Origin: VRUE01 sp963747765
GTDB taxonomy: Bacteria > Actinomycetota > Thermoleophilia > Solirubrobacterales > 70-9
Direction: 5' to 3'
DNA: 64,000 nucleotides
Assembly (NCBI GenBank): GCA_963747765.1
Contig: CAVVGH010000005.1
Coordinates: 434,001 to 498,000 of the forward strand
The notes below the pieces were generated by a model. That model made no database searches, was not told the origin of the DNA, and saw nothing but the letters and a program-made list of their open reading frames with translations. Positions within the stretch are counted from its first letter, which is position 1. Every line of letters starts with the position of its first letter. Positions 24,624 to 32,404 of this stretch are shown here, piece after piece. A program made the translations under genes and the position numbers.

Positions 24624-25620
24624 CGTCCTCCATCGCGCGCGGGGTGACGCCCAGCGCTTCGACGTCGGCGGTTCGATGCTCGCTGGCCATCGAGATCTCC
24701 ATCAGCTCCGCCTCCTCCCAGGTCGCGAATACGGACTCGCCGAAGATCGAGCGCAGGCCAATCAACCCGGCCCGGACCATCGGCAGGGGGATGTGTACGA
24801 GCGGCCGCGGCCGCCCCGCGGCGCGGCTGACCAGGTCGGACATGTCGTCGTAGGTCAGGGTCTGCGGGCCCGCCAGCTCGTGGCGTGTTGCGCGGGTTCC
24901 ATGGGGCGAAGTGCCCTTGGCGCCGGGCCCCCGGGGCGAAGTGCCCTTCGAGCTGGGTCCCTGGGGCGAAGTCACGGCCCTTTCGGCGATGCGCTGAAAG
25001 CGGCCGGACGACTCCGGCTCGCGACCGGCATCGTCGAGTGCGGCGAGCACGCAGCGAGCCACGTCCTTCGCCCAGATCGGCTGGAAGCGTGCCTGCCCGC
25101 TCCCCGCGACCGGCATCACCGGCAGGAAGGAGAAGCGACGCAACAGGGTGATCCAGGGGTCGGAGTGGTCGTAGACGATCGAGGGGGCGAAGGTCGTCGT
25201 CTCGAGCGGCGAGCTCGCAACGGCCTGCTCCGCGAGCCACTTGGCGCGGAAGAAACGGGTGCGCTGGGCGGCGGCTGCGTTCAGCGCGCTGAAGAAGAAG
25301 AAGCGGCGAACGCCGCTGCGCTCGGCGGCGCGCAGGAGGCGCACCGTCGCGAGGCCGTTCAGCTCCTCGATCCGGTGCCGGGGCTGGTCGCGGATCGTCG
25401 CGGCCAGGTGGATCACCGTGTCGACGTCGCGCAACGCCTGGCGCACCAGGTAGGGGTCGGACATATCGCCCAGGTCGCCGAGCGCGATCTGCACGTCGAC
25501 CCGCCGCTCGCCGAGCCGGCGCGGCTCGCGCACCAGGCAGCGCACGTCCTCGCTCCGCTCGAGGAGCAGCGGCAGCAGTCGCGAGCCGACGCTTCCGGTC
25601 GCCCCGGTCAGCAGCAGCAT
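24607..25620 (-). CDS. NAD(P)-binding epimerase/reductase, NDUFA9-like, with in-frame repeat insertion
   Basis: 337 residues with an extended short-chain dehydrogenase (atypical SDR) fold. The dinucleotide motif TGATGSVGSRL is at 5-15, DVDTVIHLAA at 66-74 and FFRAKWLAEQAV near 123-133. The family includes complex I NDUFA9-like and isoflavone-reductase-like proteins. Residues 208-246 are unusual: a low-complexity stretch (KGTSPRGPGAKGTSPHG) coded by 30-bp DNA repeats, inserted just before the normal HELAGPQTLTYDDM. The rest is family-like, so the protein may tolerate this as a surface loop. The tail of the gene is repeated in tandem downstream. Confidence 0.8.
   Translation of the reverse strand: MLLLTGATGSVGSRLLPLLLERSEDVRCLVREPRRLGERRVDVQIALGDLGDMSDPYLVRQALRDVDTVIHLAATIRDQPRHRIEELNGLATVRLLRAAERSGVRRFFFFSALNAAAAQRTRFFRAKWLAEQAVASSPLETTTFAPSIVYDHSDPWITLLRRFSFLPVMPVAGSGQARFQPIWAKDVARCVLAALDDAGREPESSGRFQRIAERAVTSPQGPSSKGTSPRGPGAKGTSPHGTRATRHELAGPQTLTYDDMSDLVSRAAGRPRPLVHIPLPMVRAGLIGLRSIFGESVFATWEEAELMEISMASEHRTADVEALGVTPRAMEDVLTDS
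24903..24975. repeat. 30-bp repeat inside the reductase gene
   Basis: GGGGCGAAGTGCCCTT starts at 24903 and 24933, with a partial copy at 24963. The 30-bp period keeps the frame and adds ten codons per unit to the protein. Confidence 0.85.
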
Positions 25621-25904
25621 CGGCGGATTTCGCTCACGCTTGCGTCGCTCATAACGCCACCGAACCCTAGAGGCGACGCGGGGACGGCGTCCCCTCCTGC
25701 GGCTGCGGGGACCCGGGCGCTGACATCTCTGCGACGCTGCGGTGAGCCGTGGGCTGACAGGTGCCGGGACCCATGCCCTGACATCTCTGCGACGGTGCGC
25801 GGCGTCGCGTCCGGCCGCTCATCCCTAAAATGTGCGCTCGCGCTGCGGTGGGGGCTCAGTCCCACGCCGCCCACCGAAACGACGACCCAGGAGAAAAGTC
25901 TCGA

Positions 25905-26174
25905 ATGACCTACGTCATCGCCGAGCCGTGCATTGGCACCAAGGACAACTCGTGTGTCGAGGTTTGTCCGGTGGATTGCATCCACCCCACCCCGGACGAG
26001 CCCGACTACGACTCGGTTGAGATGCTCTATATCGACCCGGACGAGTGCATCGACTGCGATGCCTGCGTCGAGGCATGCCCGGTGGATGCCTGCTTTGCTG
26101 AGGATCAGCTCCCCTCCGAGTGGGCCAAGTACACCGAGATCAACGCGGACTACTTCAAGAGCAAGGCGGTCTGA
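25905..26174 (+). CDS. fdxA: 7Fe ferredoxin ([3Fe-4S][4Fe-4S])
   Basis: 89 residues. Cys at 9, 17, 21 and 25 followed by 48, 51, 54 and 58 give the spacing of actinobacterial FdxA-type ferredoxins with one 3Fe and one 4Fe cluster. MTYVIAEPCIGTKDNSCVEV is the typical start. It is a small cytosolic electron carrier, often serving cytochromes P450 or 2-oxoacid oxidoreductases. A TAAAAT sequence about 75 bases upstream may be its promoter, and a GGAGAAAAG ribosome site precedes ATG 25905. Confidence 0.93.
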   Translation: MTYVIAEPCIGTKDNSCVEVCPVDCIHPTPDEPDYDSVEMLYIDPDECIDCDACVEACPVDACFAEDQLPSEWAKYTEINADYFKSKAV

Positions 26175-26211
26175 GGGCCGCGGCCCGGCCGCGGACCGAT
26201 TCCCCTCCCCC

Positions 26212-27108
26212 GTGGCAAGCGTCTCCGAACTTCGCGCGATCTACGAAGAATCGGAGGACGTCGCGAGGGCCGCCGAGGCTCTCGATCTGCTCGTCGAGAT
26301 GGGACCGCCGGACGATCTGCCGGTGGGGGATTGCTACGACGGCCTGGCAACGGATGCCGCCGAGAGCGATGACTTCGCGCTCGCGGCGCGGATGCAGCGC
26401 AGAGCGCTCGAGCACGGGTGCCAATACGCGAAAATCGGGGAAGACATGTTCGCCTGGTACCTGCTCAAGGCCGGCGAGCGCGAGAAGGGCGAGGCGGAGT
26501 TCGCCAGGCTTCGCGAGAAGCGCGCCGGAGATCCGGGCGTCGTTTCCATCCTGGCGAATGCGCGGCTGGACTCGGGTGACCCCGATGGTGCTCTCGAGGC
26601 CTACGACGAAGCACTCGATCTGGCGAAGAGCCTGGGCGACCCGGGCCAGGTTCACGAAATTCGAGGCGAACGCCGGTCTTGCCGCTGGGAACAGGACCTC
26701 CCCCTCGACGAGGAGGATCGCATTGACCTGACGGCGAGGTCTTCGCACGGCTTGGAGATGCGCTACGCACTTGCCTGGTTTCCTCGAGACCAGATCGACG
26801 CGGCGCTCGCTCGCTGGCCGTCGCTGGCGGGCGACCTACGCGATGCCGACGCCTACTGCAAGACGATTGAGGCTCGGCTCCGCGACGTGCTGAGCACGAC
26901 CGGCAAGCAGCCGGTCGTGTCGCCGCTCAACGTCGAGAGGCTCGTCGAGTTTGCCGCGGAAAGGAACCTCGACCCCGACAGCGGCGAGGCCCGCAGTGAG
27001 CTCGCGGCCGAGATCGGCGACGGTGAGCAGGCGGTGCGCTGGCCACCGGGACGAAACGAGCCGTGCTGGTGCGGATCGGGGCGCAAGTACAAGCGCTGCT
27101 GTGGCTGA
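26212..27108 (+). CDS. TPR-like protein with C-terminal SEC-C zinc motif
   Basis: 298 residues from GTG 26212. Residues 5-170 are helical with TPR-like pairs (DPGVVSILANARLDSGDPDGALEAYDEALDLAKSLG). The last 21 residues are a SEC-C motif, PGRNEPCWCGSGRKYKRCCG, which binds zinc as in SecA. SEC-C/TPR proteins are thought to be adaptors for protein quality control or ribosome-linked work; the partner here is unknown. The longer ORF reaching back over the ferredoxin gene is an overlap artefact. Confidence 0.8.
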   Translation: MASVSELRAIYEESEDVARAAEALDLLVEMGPPDDLPVGDCYDGLATDAAESDDFALAARMQRRALEHGCQYAKIGEDMFAWYLLKAGEREKGEAEFARLREKRAGDPGVVSILANARLDSGDPDGALEAYDEALDLAKSLGDPGQVHEIRGERRSCRWEQDLPLDEEDRIDLTARSSHGLEMRYALAWFPRDQIDAALARWPSLAGDLRDADAYCKTIEARLRDVLSTTGKQPVVSPLNVERLVEFAAERNLDPDSGEARSELAAEIGDGEQAVRWPPGRNEPCWCGSGRKYKRCCG

Positions 27109-27138
27109 GCCGGGCTCTCGAGGAGCAGCGTTGCTGAA

Positions 27139-27555
27139 TCAGGCCTCGAGCAGCAGGGTCACCGGGCCGTCGTTGACCAGGGCGACGCCCATGCAGGCGC
27201 CGAAGACGCCCCTGGCCGCGCCGAGCCGCTCGCAGAAGCGGTCGTAGAGGGGCTCGGCCTCGGCGGCCGGCGCCGCTTCCGTGTAGCTGGGACGGTTGCC
27301 CTTGCGCGCGTCGCCGTAGAGGGTGAACTGGCTGACGCAGAGGATCTCGCGCTCGCCGAGCGGCTCGTTCATCCGCCCCTCGGCATCGTCGAAGATTCGC
27401 AGGGCGCTCACCCTGCCGGCCAGCCGGTCGGCCTCCGCCTCGCCGTCGCCGCGGCGGACCCCGAGCAGGACGAGCATGCCGGGGCCGATCTGCGCGACCC
27501 GTTCGCCGTCCACGTCGACCGCCGCCTGGCTGACCCGCTGCACCAGCGCCCTCAT
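27139..27555 (-). CDS. dtd: D-aminoacyl-tRNA deacylase
   Basis: 138 residues. Both conserved motifs of DTD are present: SQFTLYGD near residue 78 and the Gly-cisPro motif in VNDGPVTL near 128. The enzyme removes D-amino acids (and glycine from tRNA-Ala) from tRNAs using tRNA-based chemistry. The start MRALVQRVSQAAV is the family start. Its ATG at 27555 is 16 bp from the end of the next gene on the same strand, so they may form an operon. Confidence 0.95.
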   Translation of the reverse strand: MRALVQRVSQAAVDVDGERVAQIGPGMLVLLGVRRGDGEAEADRLAGRVSALRIFDDAEGRMNEPLGEREILCVSQFTLYGDARKGNRPSYTEAAPAAEAEPLYDRFCERLGAARGVFGACMGVALVNDGPVTLLLEA

Positions 27556-27571
27556 CGGAGGCGCCGCCCGC

Positions 27572-28084
27572 TCAGTCCTGCGGTTCGGAGACGGGCGTTG
27601 CCGGCGGCGCGCCCGTCTTCAGCAGCGTCGCCAGGTAGATGACGACCGGCTTGGACGTCCGGTTGGCGGCCCTGTGGATGTCGGAGGGCTGCTCGACGAT
27701 CCACTCGCCGGCGTGCAGCGTGCCGGTCTGCCCGGCCTTGATCCTGCGCACCACCTTCGGATTGCCTTCCGATTCGCCCCGGCGCACGACCACCTCGCCG
27801 CTCAGGACCGTGTAGCGGAGCGAACCCGACTGGATGCGAGCGACCTGGCTGCCGAGGTGGTGGTGGGGCGCCAGCGTCGCCCCCGGCTGCACCGCGACCC
27901 GGCTGAGGATCAGGGTGCGCCCGGGCGCCCCCTGGACGTCGCTCGTCTGCGCCAGCGCGTTGCGAACCGCCGTCGGTGCCTTCGCTGTGTCGCCGAAGGC
28001 CTGCGGCAGCACGGCGCCGAGGGCCACCCCGGCGGCGAGCAGGACGGCGGCGGCGGGCGCGCGGGATCGAAGCAGGCGACTCAC
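27572..28084 (-). CDS. Exported cupin-domain protein
   Basis: 170 residues from GTG 28084. An N-terminal hydrophobic segment (APAAAVLLAAGVALGAVLPQAFG) is a signal peptide or anchor. The rest is one cupin barrel with metal-binding HHHLGSQ near 92 and PSDIHRAANRT near 138. Cupins have many roles; a secreted single-domain member like this could bind a metal or sugar. The larger ORF reaching to 28858 is a shadow of the Mrp gene. Confidence 0.8.
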   Translation of the reverse strand: MSRLLRSRAPAAAVLLAAGVALGAVLPQAFGDTAKAPTAVRNALAQTSDVQGAPGRTLILSRVAVQPGATLAPHHHLGSQVARIQSGSLRYTVLSGEVVVRRGESEGNPKVVRRIKAGQTGTLHAGEWIVEQPSDIHRAANRTSKPVVIYLATLLKTGAPPATPVSEPQD

Positions 28085-28137
28085 AGGCGAGCAGGGTAGC
28101 GACCCATGAGGATCGGTCCCATGCCAGGCGGGGCCGC

Positions 28138-29301
28138 CTACTGGATGACGGGCAGCTCGCGGCCGCTGGGCGCGGCGGTGGCGACTTCGGCGGGCGCCAG
28201 GGGGGACTGGAGCACCGGCAGCTCCTGCGGGGTGGAGGCAACGATCCCGCGCGCCGCCTGGCGGATCGCCTGGGAGGCCGGCGAGTCGGGCTCCGCGGTG
28301 ACCAGCGGCGAGCCGGAGTCGGCATGCTCGCGCAGCGGCTCTGACAGGGGGACCTTGCCGAGCAGCGGGATGTCGAGCTCGTCGGCGAGCAACTGGCCGC
28401 CGCCCTCGCCGAAGATTGTGAAGCGTTCCCCGTCGGGGGTCGTGAAGCCGGACATGTTCTCGATCACGCCGAGCAGCTCGAGGTCGAATTTCCCGGCCAT
28501 CTCGGCGGTGCGCCGTGCGACCGACTGGGCGGCCGGCTGCGGCGTGGTGACGATGACGATCTTGGCCTGGGGGAGCAGCTGCGCGAGCGTCATCGAGACG
28601 TCGCCCGTCCCCGGCGGCAGGTCGAGCAGCAGGTACTCCAGCTCCTCCCAGGCGACGTCCTCGAGGAACTGCTGGATAGCTTTGTGGAGCATCGGCCCGC
28701 GCCAGACGACCGCGGCGTTCTCCTCCACGAAGAAGCCGATCGACATCACCTTGACCCCGCTCGCTCCGTCGAGCGGCAGGATTTTGCGCTCGGCGTTCAC
28801 CTCCGGGCGGTGGTTGACGCCCAGCATGCGCGGGATCGAGTAGCCGTAGACGTCGCAATCCAGGGCGCCGGCCGGGTGGCCTTCGGCGGTCAGCGCCGCC
28901 GCCAGGTTGGCGGTCATCGTCGACTTGCCGACGCCGCCCTTGCCCGAGGCGACGCAGATCACGTTCTTGACCTGGGCCAGCGCGCCCTCCGGCAGCTTGC
29001 CGCGTCCCAGGGTCTTCTGCAGGTTCGCTTTCTCCTCATCGGAGAGGATGTCGAAGCCGACCGCGACCTCGGTGACGCCGTCGAGCTCGGCCACCTGGTT
29101 GGCGACGGCCTGCTCGAAGTGGGAGCGGATCGGGCAGCCCGGCGTGGTCAGCGAGACGACCACCTCCACGCGGCCGCTGTCCTTCACCTCGATCGAGCGG
29201 ACCATCCCCAGCTCGACGATCGAGCGCCGCAGCTCGGGGTCGATCACGGCGCGCAGCTTCTCGGTTATCTGATCCTGCGTCGGAAGAGCCATGCCAGCCA
29301 T
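28138..29301 (-). CDS. mrp: Mrp/NBP35-family Fe-S carrier ATPase
   Basis: 387 residues. Residues 8-85 are a MIP18/DUF59 domain (AVIDPELRRSIVELGM, TTPGCPIRS). Residues 113-350 are the P-loop ATPase with the deviant Walker A GKGGVGKS at 120-127 and LLDLPPGTGDVS. The family carries and delivers iron-sulfur clusters. The C-terminal CxxC of some ApbC proteins is absent (MSGFTTPDGE instead), as in several actinobacterial Mrp proteins. ATG 29301 and ATG 29292 are both possible. Confidence 0.92.
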   Translation of the reverse strand: MAGMALPTQDQITEKLRAVIDPELRRSIVELGMVRSIEVKDSGRVEVVVSLTTPGCPIRSHFEQAVANQVAELDGVTEVAVGFDILSDEEKANLQKTLGRGKLPEGALAQVKNVICVASGKGGVGKSTMTANLAAALTAEGHPAGALDCDVYGYSIPRMLGVNHRPEVNAERKILPLDGASGVKVMSIGFFVEENAAVVWRGPMLHKAIQQFLEDVAWEELEYLLLDLPPGTGDVSMTLAQLLPQAKIVIVTTPQPAAQSVARRTAEMAGKFDLELLGVIENMSGFTTPDGERFTIFGEGGGQLLADELDIPLLGKVPLSEPLREHADSGSPLVTAEPDSPASQAIRQAARGIVASTPQELPVLQSPLAPAEVATAAPSGRELPVIQ

Positions 29302-29361
29302 TTTCGCAGAGGCGTTCGCCCGGGACCTGCCCGCCCGTTTGCCCGCCCGCCGTTTGCCCGC

Positions 29362-29474
29362 CCGCCGGGCCCCGTCGGCGGACATCCGTCCGACGAAGCG
29401 GTCGAGGAGTGTCTTGTGACTGCGTCGCGCAACCGCCCGCCGGGCCCCGTCGGCGGACATCCGTCCGACGGGGG
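29362..29474. repeat. Direct repeat of a 33-bp block upstream of mrp
   Basis: CCGCCGGGCCCCGTCGGCGG and the following CATCCGTCCGACG occur at about 29367 and again at about 29441. The GTTTGCCCGCCCGCC block just before the first copy is itself repeated. Confidence 0.75.
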
Positions 29475-29539
29475 GAGAGAACGGCCTCCCCGCGCCCTTG
29501 GCCCCATATGTCTCTGTCTAGCCAATCTGAGGAGGGCTG

Positions 29540-31825
29540 ATGTCGGGAGCACGTGGAGGGTTCGGTCGGATCGTTGCGCTTGGAATTGCCCTGACGATCG
29601 CGTTGTTGCTGCTGATCGCCACTGAGGCGAAGGGGGCGAAGTACCAGGTTGCCCAGTGCGGTTGGCACATCGGGGCCGACGCCGACTGGGCCGACACGAC
29701 GGGCGGGGCGAAGTTCCGGCCCGACGCCTACTGCGCGACGCCGCCCGGCACCGACCCCTTCGACGGCGCCCATATGAAGAGCTTTACGAGGGGCGGGTCC
29801 GCGACGGTCTCGGGCACGCGATTCGCCCGCTGGCGCTGGGTGGCGCCGCCCGGGACGGCGATCACGCGCGTCACCGGCACCTGGTGGCACGCCCTGCACG
29901 ACGGGATGGAGCAGCGGATCGGCGTCGATACCTGGAACGGAGGCTTCAGTGTCTTCGCGGCCGCGGGGGCGACCGACGTCACGCCGCGCAACTTCGTCGC
30001 CGGCTTCCCGACTCCGATGCCGGCCATCGAGGACCGCCTGCTCTGCGCGCGCGGTGCGGACAAGTGGTGCAGCCTCGAACCGGGCTCCTGGTCGGCGGTG
30101 CGGGCACTGACGATCACGGTCGAAGACAACGGCCCGCCGGGGGCCGCGGTCGGCGGCGACCTGGCGGCCGGCGGCTGGCGGCGCGGCGTTCAGGGCGTCT
30201 CCTTCTGGGGCTCCGACAGCGGCAGCGGCATCCGCTTCGGCGAAACGCTGCTGGACGGGGCGCGCGTGGCGCTGACCGAGTATCCCTGCGCCAAGGAACT
30301 GATCAGCGGCGAATGGCGGGGGACGCTGATGCGGCCGTGCGGGACGAGCGCCTCGGGAGGCGTTGCCGTGGCGACCACCAACTTCAGCGACGGGCCGCAC
30401 ACGCTCGGCCACTGTGCAACCGACTTCGCCGGCAACGCCGCCTGCGTGCCCGCGCAGACCGTGCTGATCGACAACAACCCGCCGGCTCACCCGCGCAGCC
30501 TCGTACTCGACGGTGGCGAAGGCTGGCGCCGGGTCGATGATTTCGACCTCAGCTGGGGGAATCCAGATCAGGGTCGCGCCAGCCCGATCGCCGGCGCCTC
30601 CTACCGGGTGCTCGGCCCTGCCGGTTACGACAGCGGGGTTAGGTTCGCCGCCGGTCGCAACCTGACCGCGATCCGGGAAATGCACGTACCGCGCCCGGGG
30701 ATCTACTCGGTGCAGATCTGGCTTCGCGACGAAGCGGGGAACGAGGCGCCGGGCTCGGCCGTGGCGGTGCCACTGCGCTTCGACGACGTCCCCCCGGGGG
30801 TGGCTTTCGAACCGACCTCCGGTGCGGCGACGGAGATGCCGGACGCGATTCGCGCCGATGTCGTCGACGCGCACTCCGGGCCGGTGGCAGGGGCGATCGA
30901 TCTCCGGCGGCTTGGCGTTGAGCAGTGGACGGAGCTGCCGACCAAGTTCGAAGCGGGGAAGACGCCCGACGCGGGCCGGCTGGTGGCTCGCCTTCCCGAC
31001 AGCCTGAGCCCGGGTACCTACGTGTTCCGCGCCAGCGCGATCGATGCGGCCGGCAATAGGGCGACGAGCACGCGGCGGGCGGACGGCACGGAGATGGCGC
31101 TTCGCAAGCTGCCGCCACCTCCGGTCAAGCGGCGGGCGGCCGCCGCAGCCGCCGCTGCTGCGGCGGCGGTTCCCGCGGCCAAGACACGGGTCTTCGCGCA
31201 TCTGCGCTGGCGCCATCGCCGCGGGCCACAGGTGACTGTGCCATTCGGTGCCGGCGCGATGCTGAGCGGACGGCTGGTGAGCGCTGGCGGGGCGGGCCTC
31301 GCCGGCCGCCGCCTGCGGGTGGTGTCACGACCGTCGCGCGGGGCGCTCGCCCAGCGGCGGGTCGACACCGTCCGCACCGGATCGCACGGCGGCTTCCGGC
31401 TGGCCCTGCGCGCCGGGCCTTCGCGGCGGATCACCGTCGCCTACCCGGGCGAGACGGGGCTGGCGCCGGCCCGCCGCCCGGCCCTGGCACTGCGGGTGCG
31501 GGCCGGCATTCTGCTCAGCGCCGCGCCGTACGCTTTGCGCACCGGCCAGGTGCTGCGGGTGCGAGGCCGGGTTCGCAGCCGGGGCGCGCCGCTGCCGCGC
31601 CGCGGCAAGGTGGTCGCCGTCCAGTACTACGAGTCAGAGGCCCGCCGCTGGCGCCCGATCCTGGTGACACGCACGGACCAAAGCGGCCGCTATCGGGCCC
31701 AGTATCGCTTCCGCTACGTGAGCGGGACGGCCCGGATCCGGCTGCGAGCCGTCGCTCTCGCGGAGGAGCGCTGGCCCTACGCCCCCGGTGCCTCCCGCCA
31801 GGTGACCGTTCATGTCAGCGGCTGA
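29540..31825 (+). CDS. Large exported protein, signal peptide and Ig-like repeats
   Basis: 761 residues. A signal peptide (FGRIVALGIALTIALLLLIA) is followed by a CGWH-containing domain (residues 35-200) that resembles the N-terminal domain of many large exported Solirubrobacterales proteins. Residues 205-520 are several Ig/FN3-like units, including DGPHTLGHCATDFAGN and PGTYVFRASAIDAAGNRA. An Ala-rich linker near 535 precedes a basic C-terminal region with two more beta domains. Function unknown; likely cell-surface. GAGGAGGGCTG before ATG 29540 is a strong ribosome binding site. The promoter is not clear. Confidence 0.75.
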   Translation: MSGARGGFGRIVALGIALTIALLLLIATEAKGAKYQVAQCGWHIGADADWADTTGGAKFRPDAYCATPPGTDPFDGAHMKSFTRGGSATVSGTRFARWRWVAPPGTAITRVTGTWWHALHDGMEQRIGVDTWNGGFSVFAAAGATDVTPRNFVAGFPTPMPAIEDRLLCARGADKWCSLEPGSWSAVRALTITVEDNGPPGAAVGGDLAAGGWRRGVQGVSFWGSDSGSGIRFGETLLDGARVALTEYPCAKELISGEWRGTLMRPCGTSASGGVAVATTNFSDGPHTLGHCATDFAGNAACVPAQTVLIDNNPPAHPRSLVLDGGEGWRRVDDFDLSWGNPDQGRASPIAGASYRVLGPAGYDSGVRFAAGRNLTAIREMHVPRPGIYSVQIWLRDEAGNEAPGSAVAVPLRFDDVPPGVAFEPTSGAATEMPDAIRADVVDAHSGPVAGAIDLRRLGVEQWTELPTKFEAGKTPDAGRLVARLPDSLSPGTYVFRASAIDAAGNRATSTRRADGTEMALRKLPPPPVKRRAAAAAAAAAAAVPAAKTRVFAHLRWRHRRGPQVTVPFGAGAMLSGRLVSAGGAGLAGRRLRVVSRPSRGALAQRRVDTVRTGSHGGFRLALRAGPSRRITVAYPGETGLAPARRPALALRVRAGILLSAAPYALRTGQVLRVRGRVRSRGAPLPRRGKVVAVQYYESEARRWRPILVTRTDQSGRYRAQYRFRYVSGTARIRLRAVALAEERWPYAPGASRQVTVHVSG

Positions 31826-31908
31826 CCTCGCGAGCGCCTTCGCCCCCCGCCGGAGGCCGCGCTGGACTGGCAAATGGCCGGTGGAGGTGACCGAGTAAGG
31901 TGCGGCCG

Positions 31909-32367
31909 ATGTCACAGGCAACGCTGCACACCAATGCCGGGGAGATCGTGATCGAGCTCCATGACGACGACGCTCCGAAGACGGTCGAGAACTTCCGCAA
32001 GCTTGCGGCCGACGGCTTCTACGACGGTCTCGTCTTCCACCGGGTGATCACCGACTTCATGATCCAGGGCGGCTGCCCGGAGGGAACGGGCCGTGGCGGG
32101 CCCGGCTACACCTTCGAGGACGAGATCAACGACAACAAGATCGTCCGCGGCGCCCTGGCGATGGCGAACGCCGGCCCCAACACGAACGGCTCGCAGTTCT
32201 TCATCGTCACGACCGAGTCGGCACCGTGGTTGGACGGCAAGCACACGGTCTTCGGGCGGATCGTCGAGGGCATGGACGCGGTCGATGCGATCGAGTCGAT
32301 CGGGACCGACGCGTCCGACCGGCCGGTCGAGCCCCAGACGATCGAGCGCGTCGAGCTCGGCGACTGA
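31909..32367 (+). CDS. ppiA: Peptidyl-prolyl cis-trans isomerase, cyclophilin type
   Basis: 152 residues, a complete single cyclophilin domain. The catalytic arginine and pocket are present in FHRVITDFMIQGG and the ALAMANAGPNTNGSQFFI block. The enzyme speeds proline isomerisation during folding; no signal peptide is seen, so it is cytosolic. TAAGGT seven bases before ATG 31909 fits a leaderless transcript, which supports this start over GTG 31900. Confidence 0.95.
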   Translation: MSQATLHTNAGEIVIELHDDDAPKTVENFRKLAADGFYDGLVFHRVITDFMIQGGCPEGTGRGGPGYTFEDEINDNKIVRGALAMANAGPNTNGSQFFIVTTESAPWLDGKHTVFGRIVEGMDAVDAIESIGTDASDRPVEPQTIERVELGD

Positions 32368-32404
32368 ACGCGTCGAGAGATTCCCTGAGCGAGGCGTATC
32401 TGCG

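Noticed and set aside
29036..31216. 726-aa minus ORF opposite the exported protein at 29540
   Set aside because: Antisense shadow; the plus frame has a signal peptide, ribosome site and family-like domains.
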